In this document: in pieces, positions 1 through 8,745 of the stretch
Layout of the letters: every line of letters begins with the position of its first letter
How positions within the stretch are numbered: position 1 is the first letter of the stretch
From: Pinguiococcus pyrenoidosus
Lineage: Eukaryota > Sar > Pinguiophyceae > Pinguiochrysidales > Pinguiochrysidaceae
Length of the DNA: 42,746 nucleotides
Assembly: GCA_019677205.1 (NCBI GenBank)
Contig: JAAMXY010001119.1
Span: 1-42,746 of the forward strand
Direction of reading: 5' to 3'
Translations under genes and position numbers: made by a program
Notes under the pieces: generated by a model
Told to the model about the DNA's origin: nothing
Seen by the model: only the letters and a program-made list of their open reading frames with translations
Databases searched by the model: none

Positions 1-802
1 AGCTACACTGTGCAAGGCTGCTCAAAATGCCGCAGTACATTTCATCCGTTCGCGAGGCATATCGCGAGGCGTATCTCCGCAGCGGCCAAAAAGGATCGGC
101 AGATTTTCTCTTGCGCTGCGTCCGCCTGCATGACGCGCCGAGGGCGTCACACTTTTTCAGCGGTGGCCAACAGAACAGTTGCGTATACTGTACCTCGCTA
201 GGTATCCCTGCGCAAGCAGCACAACATCACTTCCATGTTAAGCGCGGTACGCGAAGATCAGCTTGCTCTGCAGAAGGCGTCGGAGGACTTTCGAAGCCAC
301 CAAGGTATCGTCCACGAACTTCAAGCGGAATGCTGCCGCTTTGACGTTTGCGTCGATAGAGCTGCAGTCGGATCCAGACATTGTCCTGGCTGCGACAGCT
401 TTCGAAGTACTTTACTCCCAAAAGCAATGAAAAGCTTCCATCTGTCACAACTGATGGTCCAATCTTGCCGGTCGACAGCGCTGCAGTGAGTCTCCCGCGC
501 GCCTCTCCGCGCTGCTCCGTGGCCTTGAGACTCTCGCTACAGTGCCATGCGATGTTGCTGAGGTGTCTGCGACCAAGTCTGTGGCCTTCCGCGGCGTTGC
601 GGGACGCCGACAGTCGAAATCGTCGATGCTCGCTTTGCCGGTCGACAGCGCTGCAGTGAGTCTCCCGCGCGCCTCTCCGCGCTGCTCCGCGCTTCTTGTT
701 TCCATCATTCACTGTGATTTAGCACAGCGGCAGGGATCTTTCTTGCCGCATATCTCCACTTCCACGCCGAATCTGGCGGCGAAAGTTGAACGAGAATGAA
801 CC
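1..802. other. Gene-free stretch with short open frames only
   Basis: No open frame here has a recognisable domain, signal peptide or plausible splice partners. Frames on both strands are short, overlap one another and are arginine/serine-rich, as expected from GC-rich non-coding DNA. The one clear structure is a 55-bp perfect direct repeat, listed separately. Confidence 0.5.
465..689. repeat. 55-bp perfect direct repeat, two copies 170 bp apart
   Basis: Positions 465-519 and 635-689 are identical by eye. Both begin TTGCCGGTCGACAGCGCTGC and end GCGCTGCTCCG; the flanks differ. Both copies lie in non-coding sequence. The size and spacing suggest a local duplication or a fragment of a dispersed repeat. 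Confidence 0.85.
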
Positions 803-1073
803 TTGTTGCGCATTCTATCAGATTCTATGCTTTTTTCATTTTTGAAAATTTTTCCATAATTCGACCTTTTTCACGCCGGACGTTCATATCCAATATTATA
901 ATATTTCTAGCCATGTAAACAGATACAAATATGGAAAAAGATTCAAAATATTGTAAATTAATATAGTATTATAAATGATATGATAAAAGTAAAATATATA
1001 AAATCTGGAATCTCCCCGGCTTTGATCCAATCTTGTTCGAGAGAGAGGGAGAGAGAGAGAGAGAAGAGAGAGA
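803..1073. promoter_or_regulatory. AT-rich island and GA tract upstream of glucosidase II beta gene
   Basis: About 820-1015 is strongly AT-rich in otherwise GC-rich DNA and contains the palindrome AATATTATAATATT (892-905). It is followed by an almost pure GA run at 1039-1073. The first ATG of the downstream gene is at 1225, so this block sits where a core promoter or 5' UTR would be. Promoter function is inferred from position and composition only; similar islands lie upstream of other genes in the window. Confidence 0.45.
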
Positions 1074-1224
1074 TCCAAAGAGAGAGATCTGCCAAAGCAA
1101 GAGAGGCAAAAAAGGGTAGGAAACGCCAGACCCCTGCGCAGTACCTCCCACCTATCCCAGCGCAGATTCCAAGCGACGCAGCGGCGGAAGGCGCGCGTCG
1201 TGAAGTCGAGAGTGCAGAAGTGGC

Positions 1225-2902
1225 ATGATCGCAGTCGCGGGCGTTGCGCTTCTCTTGTCGGGCTGGCTGCCGCCCAGCTGTGGCGCCGACGCCGTCCATG
1301 GCGCGCCACTGGACGCCGCTCTCGCGAGTGCCTATGACGTGGCAGTGAAGTCTGGGATATTCCGCTGCCTGGACCACTCCGGGCCCAAGCTGTCGATCTC
1401 TCAGGTGAACGACGACTTCTGCGACTGTGCGGACGGCAGTGATGAGCCGGGCAGTCCTGCCTGCGCCGGCACGGGCGTGAGCTTCACGTGCCTCAACCAC
1501 GGCAGCTGGTCCGCAGAGGTGGACTTGAGCCAGACGCTTCCCACCAGCCGCGTGCGCGACGACATCTGCGACTGCTGCGACGGCAGCGACGAAGCGGATC
1601 CGCACGGCGCCGGCGGCCCCTGCCCGAACACCTGCGAGCAAGAGGTGCGCTCGCTGCTGGAGGAGCGGCGCCAGCTCCGCGCGGCTGCCAACGCAGGCTG
1701 GGAAGCGCGGGAGGGGCTGGTGGAGAAGGCCAAGGAATACGCGGCAGGCTCGGCGGAGCGCATTCGCGACCGGGAGGAGGCTATCGCGCGAGCGGAGGAG
1801 GATGTGAAGGAGGCGAAGGCGGCGCTGGCCAGGGAGATAGCCGCCGAGGAGGAAGAGAAGCAGAAGCTCAGCGCGGAGGATCGGAACTCGGGCTTTGAGG
1901 AGGCGCTGGAGGCGCTGGGCATTGCCGACGCGTCGGTGGGCACCGTGCTCGAGCGGATCATCGAGGTGGCGGAGACCACGGGGGCCACCACGGAGCTCGA
2001 GGTGCTGCTGGAGGAGGCTGGTGTGGAGCTGCCGGACCCACCGCGTGGCTCGGGAGACACGATCGAGCAGCTGTCCGCCGACGATCGCGTGGAGGCGCTC
2101 CTGAAGGTGGAGGATCTGCCAACGCTGCAGCGCATGCTGGTCGATCTCATGCTGCAGGCCGACGTCGTGGACGATGCCTTGGCTGTTCTGCTCCGGGACG
2201 AAGACGCGCGCAAGAAGGCGGCGGAGGTCGTGAACAACCTCAGCATCGGCGACGTCGAGGCCCACGTCCGCAAGGAGGCGGAAGATGCTCGGAGCTTGGT
2301 AAGGCAGACGTGCAGCTCGTTTTCTCAACATGAAATGCTCGGGACCACCTGTGCAGCACACCGCGTGTGTGTACACCTCTTGTGGTGCTAGTTGTGCTTA
2401 ACGCTCCGCTTGCTTTCTTTGCGAAAAGCTGAAGAAGCTGGAGAGGGAGCTGCAGAAAGTGAAGCGGGACTTGGACAAGGCACGGGACGACGAGAAGAAG
2501 ATCGAGGACCAGGACTACGGCCCCGACAACGTGCTGCTCACGCTCCGCGAGGCCTGCGTCGCCAAGAACGTCTCCCAGTACACCTACGAGGTCTGCCTCT
2601 TCAACGAAGTGAGACAGAAGGACTCGCGCTCGTCGCGCAGTTACCGTCTCGGGCGCTTCGACAGCCTGCAGTACGGCGACGGCGCGGAGAAGGACACGCT
2701 GAAGTCCATCGTGTACAAGAATGGCGACCGCTGTCCTGGCAAGGCACGCGAAGCCATTGTGGATCTTAGCTGCGGTGCAGAGAACCTGATAACAAGCGTC
2801 GATGAACCGGAAACCTGTGTGTATCACTTTAGCCTGCTGACCCCCGCCGTGTGCGGCCCGCCAGATACCTCCAGCTTCCCGCACGACGGCGAGGAGCTGT
2901 AG
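1225..2902 (+). CDS. PRKCSH: Glucosidase II beta subunit (PRKCSH/GTB1 type)
   Basis: Regulatory, non-catalytic subunit of ER alpha-glucosidase II, which trims glucose from N-glycans. Exons 1225-2298 and 2429-2902 (intron GTAAGG...AAAAG, 130 nt, phase 0) give 515 aa. Residues 1-22 are a signal peptide. Residues 45-140 hold two cysteine-rich LDL-receptor-A-like repeats with the calcium-loop motifs DFCDCADGSDE and DICDCCDGSDE. Residues 140-385 are largely charged coiled coil with an acidic stretch. Residues 386-502 form an MRH domain with six cysteines; the likely mannose-contacting residues Q408, R459, E486 and Y490 are in place. Length matches the family. The C-terminus reads HDGEEL rather than a clean HDEL, so ER retrieval may be weak or may depend on the catalytic alpha subunit. 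The start is the first ATG before the signal peptide. Confidence 0.95.
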
Positions 2903-3442
2903 CCCGAGACAAAGAACTGAATCATTGTAGATCTGCGGTGCATCCCAGCTCCTGCCCTCGAAAGGCACTACTCTTTCAACGTGTGTGTGTGGAGGATCAT
3001 CTTCTTGCCGTCAGCTAGCGTCGTTGGCCTTGTTGTGGACAGGTAGCCCAACGGGAGATGCTGAGCCGGGGCTTGAGAGCATCGGAAGAAGAAGATAGAA
3101 ACCATCGGGCGAGGAAGCCGAGGAAGCCGAGGCGACGGGACCCTTCGGATGATTCTTCAAAAGCTCAAATCAAAATGCCAGACCCTTTGGCTTTGCTTGA
3201 AGGCCGAGGGTACAGGAATTTGACATGCTTCTCGGCATACCCTTATTGAAATTTTCTAAAGATGGAATAGTCCCCTGTCGCGTGTCTATCGCGTGTCGTT
3301 TCCTTCTGCCGCGTACAGTAGCACCGCTGTCAATCAAAGCTCTGGACAGTATCGATCCTGCGAAGTTTCGGTGGCGTAATTCGGCGTTCCTTCCGCGCCG
3401 CCTTCTGACCTGGACAGAGCCCTGACGTCGGCAGAGATCAGC
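2903..3442. other. Intergenic, no gene seen
   Basis: 3' flank of the glucosidase II beta gene and 5' flank of the next gene. One 63-codon frame at 3058-3249 contains a short tandem GAGGAAGCC repeat but has no domain or splice partner and is probably not a gene. Confidence 0.5.
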
Positions 3443-4574
3443 ATGTCGTCCAAGTCGGCTCGCGTTGTGCTACGCGTGTGGAGCTCCACCAGCCAGGCCG
3501 CCCGCCAGGCGCAGCAGCTGTTCGTGGAGGCGCTGGGAGCCTCTCCGCTGCGGGTTCAGAACAACGCGGAGGCCGTCGTCCTAGCGCCGGGAGTGCAAAT
3601 CGTGTGGCACACGCCGGAGGGCATGGCCTCGCAGCTGCGAAAGCTGGTGCTGGGGGGCTCCGAGAGCGCGGCGAACTACTCCACCGTCATCGGAGCGGGC
3701 CTGCCGCTGCCAGGCCTGACCGCTCGCCGACGTGAGCAGAGGCCCCAAGTGGGCTTGGGCCCGATCTTCCAGGCCCAGCCGCGCTACCAATGCCAGCTGA
3801 CCTTCGAGGAGCAGGAAGGGCTGCTGCAGGCGCCGGTCGAGGCCAGCAAGCACGGCATGCAGGTGCACGAGCTGGCGCTGGGCCTCGGCAGTGACGGCCA
3901 GGGCATGGACGACGGGCTGAACTTCTTCAAGAAGCTGGACTCCACGCGGAAGACGCGGCTCCCGGGACTGCTGGACATTGCTGGAGACGCGGAGGGTGCG
4001 CCCCTCTACGTGCGGCTGGTCCCGAGCAACCAAAGCGCGATCATCGTGGCCCCACCCGGAGGAGACGACGGCCTCGAGGCGGCGCTGCAGCAATTTGTGC
4101 AGGAGCACAAGGGCGACGTGGTGCCTCTCGGCAAGCGCGGTGGAGGCAGCATTCGCCATGCAGAGATGTATGGCGTGTTGCACCCGGCGTTTGCTGGCTT
4201 GGACGTTCGCTTCATCAGCTCGGCGGCGTCGCTCAGTCCGTGCTTCCCTGAGCGCAGTGTCACGGAGGACCTCGCGCCCGAGCTGCAGAGCGTGCATGTG
4301 AACCGAGGGGCTCAAGGTACGTCCCAGCTTCTGGCGAAGTGCCCGCTGGCTTCTTCGTTGCCTGAGCTTTCCTCTGCCAACAATGCCTTGCGCATCCCCA
4401 GGAGCCGACGCGGGGGCCGTGCGCAGCGCAACATTGTCGGCGGTGTCCCGATCCAAGCCAGGGTCAGATTCGGCCTCTGCGCAATCTGAAGAACCCCAGT
4501 TTCTCGGGGACTGCTGGATGGAGTTCCGAGCCATGCTGAGAAGGCCCGGTGGCTTCTTCCGCACCCGGCACTGA
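3443..4574 (+). CDS. Unrecognised 348-aa protein
   Basis: Exons 3443-4316 and 4402-4574 join in phase 1 (intron GTACGT...CCCAG, 85 nt) and give 348 aa. Frame, donor and acceptor agree, and the second exon ends in a natural-looking tail (FLGDCWMEFRAMLRRPGGFF, then stop). There is no signal peptide or membrane segment. Residues 6-60 (RVVLRVWSS...VVLAPGVQIVWHTPEG) and 190-265 both look like alternating beta/alpha segments. That loosely recalls the paired beta-alpha-beta-beta-beta units of the glyoxalase/VOC fold, but I see no metal-ligand pattern and do not assign the family. A Ser/Ala-rich linker occupies about 292-320. The ATG has a purine at -3. Function unknown. Confidence 0.6.
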
Positions 4575-4881
4575 GGGAGCCCTGCGTGACTGCAGACTTA
4601 GATTCCAGGCGCCACTGCAAGTAGATGTAGTGCGTCTCAAGCAAGTGTGGAAAGGATGTCCCGCCGCTAGCGAGGATCTCCGCGCGTGAAAGCAAGGGCA
4701 ATTGCGATAGCGGATGGACAGCCACTGTATGTGAAGAAGTCTCAGGCATGCCTTTCGCGTCAAGTGTCAACCTGCCGAGGCTTTGATGTCGCTTGTCGGT
4801 AGTCGTTGAAGGCTTTAGACAGAAGCCCATTGTTTACGCAGTCTGTGCCAAGGGCCCCATAGCGACGAAAACCAGTGCGTC
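4575..4881. other. Intergenic, no gene seen
   Basis: 307 bases between two co-directional genes. No ORF with coding character and no notable repeat. It presumably holds the 3' UTR of the upstream gene and the promoter of the next. Confidence 0.4.
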
Positions 4882-7342
4882 ATGGGGCTCGGGCTCCCGC
4901 AGGGTTCTCGGGAGAGGTTGATCTTCGCGCTCCGCATGATAGATCGGCAGCACCTCGTCGCTTGCCACATCCTCGGAACGGCGCCGCTCTCTGCGCAGGA
5001 GAGCGACGCGTGGGAGATGCAGTCCCGCAATTGGCTGCCGAACCTGCTGCCCGATCTTCCGCAGTCCTTTCGAGAGCCTCCGGGCACGCTTCGTCATCTT
5101 CACTGGAAGAATCCTCTTCGAGGCTTGCGCCTGGGCAATACCAAGCTCCCTCCCACTCCGACCGCCATCAAAGACCTGCTCACGGAGAGCAGCACCGGAG
5201 AGGAAGGGCAAGCGGTATCCGGCCCGGCCTGCAATGAACCAGCACGATCAAATGTCCAGGCGGTGCCCGTGTCCCTTCCTGGGCCCTACGATCAGGTTGA
5301 TCAGGTTGATGGCGCCTTGAATGCTTCTGGGGCTCCTAGGAACAGGACATACAGACGAGTCACGCAGAACCTTGTTTCTGATCTCTAGGCGAATTTTCCA
5401 TCGCCTATTGGCGTCCGGGAACGAGGGCAGGCACCGGCGGTGGGCATCTCCAAGATTCGGGAGTCCCTGCCCACCACCACCACTCTTCTGGCGGCGAGAA
5501 TCGACTTGTGCCACCGCGAAGCCGAGCGCTTCTGGATATCTGTGCACAACCAAACGACCGACACGGCATATCACTTCTTCGTGGAGGTAAAGAGTCCGGA
5601 AGAGCGCATGCGCTGCTCACGCCATTCTCATGGTCAGCGCGTGGTAGGAGACAACGCCACCGCGCATGCTTTTTCGATCAGTGGGCGCGGGGTCTTCCCT
5701 CTGCTACCGGTATGCACGACGTTGAGCGGTATGGTGCTGCAGGCGGTTTCTCCTTCTGGCTCAAGGCTCTCTGAATCGCAGGTTATCTGGAGGTGCGAAA
5801 GACGAAGACGCGGTCCACGAAGGTGCCGAGACGGACGCGGGGAACGGAATGACTCTGCTGATCGGCACGGCCAGCCATGTGCTGCATGCCGCCTCTTTTC
5901 GCCACTTCCTGGAAACCACATGGGACGGTCGGATCACGGCAAGCAGCAATGGAAGTCGCTACCAGCTTCGCGTCCAGGTCGACGCCCGCTCTCTGAGTGA
6001 GTACGGATCAAAGCAAGCCACTGCGTCTTCACGTCAACACTCAGGATTGCGCATCTGCCTTCACTTGGCGCGAGCAGGACAAATACCCATCGCGGAGGAT
6101 CATGAAAGGAAGCTGCTGGTGGTGAGCGGGCAAGGCTCCGCGAGTCATCCCGATCTTCAGGCAGGTGCCATTCTGCTGGCAGTTGGGGGACGTGCCGTGC
6201 GCAGCGTCGAACAATACGCTGCTTGTGTCGAAGCTGTCGACGAAAACGACAACCCCGCAATGGAGCTACTGCTGATGAAGGCAAAGCCGAAAGTGCGGAA
6301 GGACACGGAAGCGCCCTCGAAGGCTCACGCCACGGAGGAAAAGTGGCGCTTCGCAACGGGCGGCGGATTCCTGGAGAAGCAGGAGTCCGATCTGATCGCG
6401 GGACGACGCCAGTTTCGGATCGCCGACGAGCCGCAGCTTTGCCTTCAAGGAGTGTTTCCAGCGAGCATCAGTCGCTCCATTGAAGACCACACGCATGTAC
6501 GTGCACAACTGGTCAACTCCAGTGTCACCTTGCTTCTGCACGTTTTTTGGCTTGATGGCGCCGGAGTGCTGCAGCCAAGATACGTGCTTTGGCCGGGCGA
6601 GCGTCACCTCGAGAAGGTACGAAAGAATGGCCCAGCAGTGATTCCGAGTAGCTGCCCCTCCTTCCCAGATCTTCTCCGCCCTCACTCTTTGCTAAAGACA
6701 CAGGCCTCGCATGTGTGGGTATGCGTGTCGCAGAAGAACGCAGCGCTGGATCCAGCCCTGCCCGTGTCGGACGCAGCAAGAAAGCGCCTTGTGCAGCCCG
6801 CCATCTCCACACCTGCTTCACTCTTCGAAGGTAGCTTCCTCGGAAAGGCAGAAATCATCGTCGGGAGCGCTTGGACAAGCATAGCAACTCTGATGCGCCC
6901 TCGCCTATAGACGACACCGACGGGCACTTGCTTGTCTTCCGCCCTGGCTTGGGCTTCGCGGGAGAGGGGGCGGCGTCCAGATCGCTGCTGTGGGATCCCC
7001 AGAGACGAAGCCTTAGCTTGGGCAAGCCAGCCCACGCTCGTGTCAACGCAACACGATTCGAGAACGGAAAGAGCTCTTTGAGGTACCGGTAAGTAAGGAA
7101 GCACGCCGTCTGCGTGTCCCATCCAACGTTCTTGCTCTGCGTATCCCATCCAACGCTCTTGCCCACCCAAACCCAAACCCAAACCCAGGTGGAACAGAAG
7201 CGCAGCGGCGCATGCCGTGAGTGATGCAAGACCTACACATTTCCCTTCGCAGCTTCAAACGAACGAGGCAGAGAGTAGTCAAGACCAGGGACTGCCGGAC
7301 ATTTCCATCTGTCTGCTGAATGGCTGGCGTCCTTTTCCATGA
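4882..7342 (+). CDS. Multi-exon protein with PDZ-like and VHL-beta-like modules
   Basis: Proposed exons are 4882-5295, 5389-5586, 5638-5720, 5782-5996, 6045-6616, 6704-6830, 6911-7088 and 7189-7342. They total 1941 nt (646 aa) in one frame. The last four joins are strong; those between 5586 and 5782 are the weakest (donor GTTGAG). Residues ~304-385 resemble a PDZ fold (LRICLHLARAG, then DLQAGAILLAVGGRAV for the loop and helix). Residues ~435-505 resemble the VHL beta domain: VNSS...HVFWLDGAG, then YVLWPGERH. The next exon supplies ASHVWVCVSQ, matching the family order of N-x-S, W-x-D/N, L-x-PG and H-x-W. Splicing 6616 to 6704 joins the two halves in phase 0. No alpha domain (elongin-C box) is evident. 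It could be a scaffold or substrate-recognition protein; this is inference. Confidence 0.6.
7111..7186. repeat. 27-bp tandem duplication plus CCCAAA run inside the last intron of the PDZ/VHL-like gene
   Basis: Two 27-bp units (7111-7137 and 7138-7164) differ at a few bases. They are followed by ACCCAAACCCAAACCC (about 7165-7186), directly against the CAG acceptor at 7186-7188. The C-rich run probably serves as the polypyrimidine tract. It resembles, but is not identical to, the plant-type telomere repeat. Confidence 0.75.
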
Positions 7343-7401
7343 GATCGGGCGTCTAAGAAAGGCTTATTATGCTTTTTGGTATGGTGTGTTGCTCTAGTGG
7401 C

Positions 7402-8336
7402 TTAATCCTGCTTCTCCGGACGCGCTATGAACATCCCGATGAGCGGGAGACTTGCGAAGAAGGACGTGATGCCACCCTGGGTCGCTTCGTCCACCTTCTG
7501 GGCGGTCGTAATCCGCTTCTTCAGGCTAAGACAGCCCTGCGCCAGACCTGCCTTCTGGTTCTGCACGATCGAGTCTACCGCGACGAACAGCGAGCCGATC
7601 TGATCGTCAAGGATCTGGACCGGCGTCACGGATCTGTCCCCTGTCTGCTCTGGTGCTTCCGTGGGCTTGACGCCCACCCGCGACAGCAGCCCGTTGGCCG
7701 TACTCAGCAGTAATGGTGCAACTCGATCTGCCACGGGAAGGCCCCCCACATAGGCTCCTCCACTCTTCAGCGTGTCGTACCAGAAGTTCGTCTTCAACCA
7801 GCTGGGATTCTCCGTGGACTTTAGATACACCAGCGCTCTGTCCACAAAGTCCGCCGCGTCTTCCAAGTCCAGGCCCTGTGCGTTCCACTTCACATGTGCG
7901 CACACGTGGCCGTTCTTCTTGCCCTTGCGATCGAGAAGCGCGTACTTCTTCAAACCATCTCGCCCGTAGAACGCCGCTTTCAACGGCACAATGGCAGTCC
8001 CCAGCAATTCGTGCTGATGGGACTCTCTGTCGAACACTGTGAAGGTCACCGAGTCCTCTTCGCTCAGCGACAGATCAAAGCTGAACGTCTCGTCGAAAAC
8101 GGGCTCGTTGCTCTCCTCTGCCACAGCGCTTTGTGCGGATTCAGACAGGGCGGTGACGATCACGTAAGCTTGAGGGGCGCTGAACATGTCGAGGCTTTTG
8201 AGCCCTAAAGGATGTGCGTACAGTGAGCAGTCTCCAGCAACAGCGGTAGACAGCGGGAATAAAGGGGCGGGGGGAGGAAGCATGAGTCACCTTCACAGCC
8301 CACCAGCTTGACCGTAAGCGCTCCGCGGGTGCTCAT
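7402..8336 (-). CDS. C2-domain protein
   Basis: Exon 1 is 8291-8336 and exon 2 is 7402-8204 (complement), joined in phase 1 across an 86-nt GTGACT...TTTAG intron; 282 aa. The splice completes the first strand of a C2 domain (LTVKLVGCEGLKSLD). The domain covers about residues 5-125: an Asp-containing loop, then NEPVFDETFSFDL, VTFTVFDRES and ELLGTAIVPL. This is the usual calcium/phospholipid-binding beta sandwich, although some loop aspartates look replaced, so calcium dependence is uncertain. Residues 130-275 are mostly amphipathic helix and I do not recognise them. They loosely recall lipid-droplet coat proteins, which is only an impression. The gene ends 59 bp from the convergent PDZ/VHL-like gene and shares an AT-rich upstream region with gyrB. 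Confidence 0.85.
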
Positions 8337-8439
8337 GTTGCGATACTCCTGGAGGGCTCAGGCAAGCGAAGCAGGGGGGCTGTGACGGCCTTTGCGGCCC
8401 TTAATGGCCAACAAATGCGCGAAGATGCTCAAAAACTCT

Positions 8440-8645
8440 TGTTGCGGATCGTTTTTAGACTTTTTATCAAAACGTCTATATTCAGTCAGTTTTTCAATAG
8501 ATGAATTAAGAATCAATTTTTATCAAAGTCTATATTCTTTACATTCCTTTGTATATTACCTTAACTAATAGTTAAAGTAAAAAAGAATCTCTATTTTGAT
8601 ATCCGAGAGAGTTCTAAAGAAGATCAAATTTTGAATTTTCGTTCA
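8440..8645. promoter_or_regulatory. AT-rich island between divergent C2 and gyrB genes
   Basis: About 200 bp of AT-rich DNA between two divergent starts (8336 minus, 8746 plus). It contains an imperfect direct repeat, TTTTATCAAA(AC)GTCTATATTC, at 8461-8483 and 8517-8537. It also contains a perfect 6-bp-arm palindrome, TTAACTAATAGTTAA, at 8561-8575. A shared bidirectional promoter is the simplest reading, but no TATA box or initiator is clear-cut. Confidence 0.5.
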
Positions 8646-8745
8646 AATGGCACGAGGCCGAAGGGAAAGTTCAGAAAGGGTTTGGATTGTGCGGGAGAGA
8701 CCGCCTGAGAGGTCCGGAGAGCGCCGCAGCGCGGGAGTATTGGAG

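Noticed and set aside
958-2376. 472-codon minus-strand frame opposite glucosidase II beta
   Set aside because: Antisense shadow; the plus strand carries all family motifs and a clean splice.
7162-7188. Possible chromosome end from CCCAAA repeats
   Set aside because: Only three to four units, flanked on both sides by coding exons of one gene.
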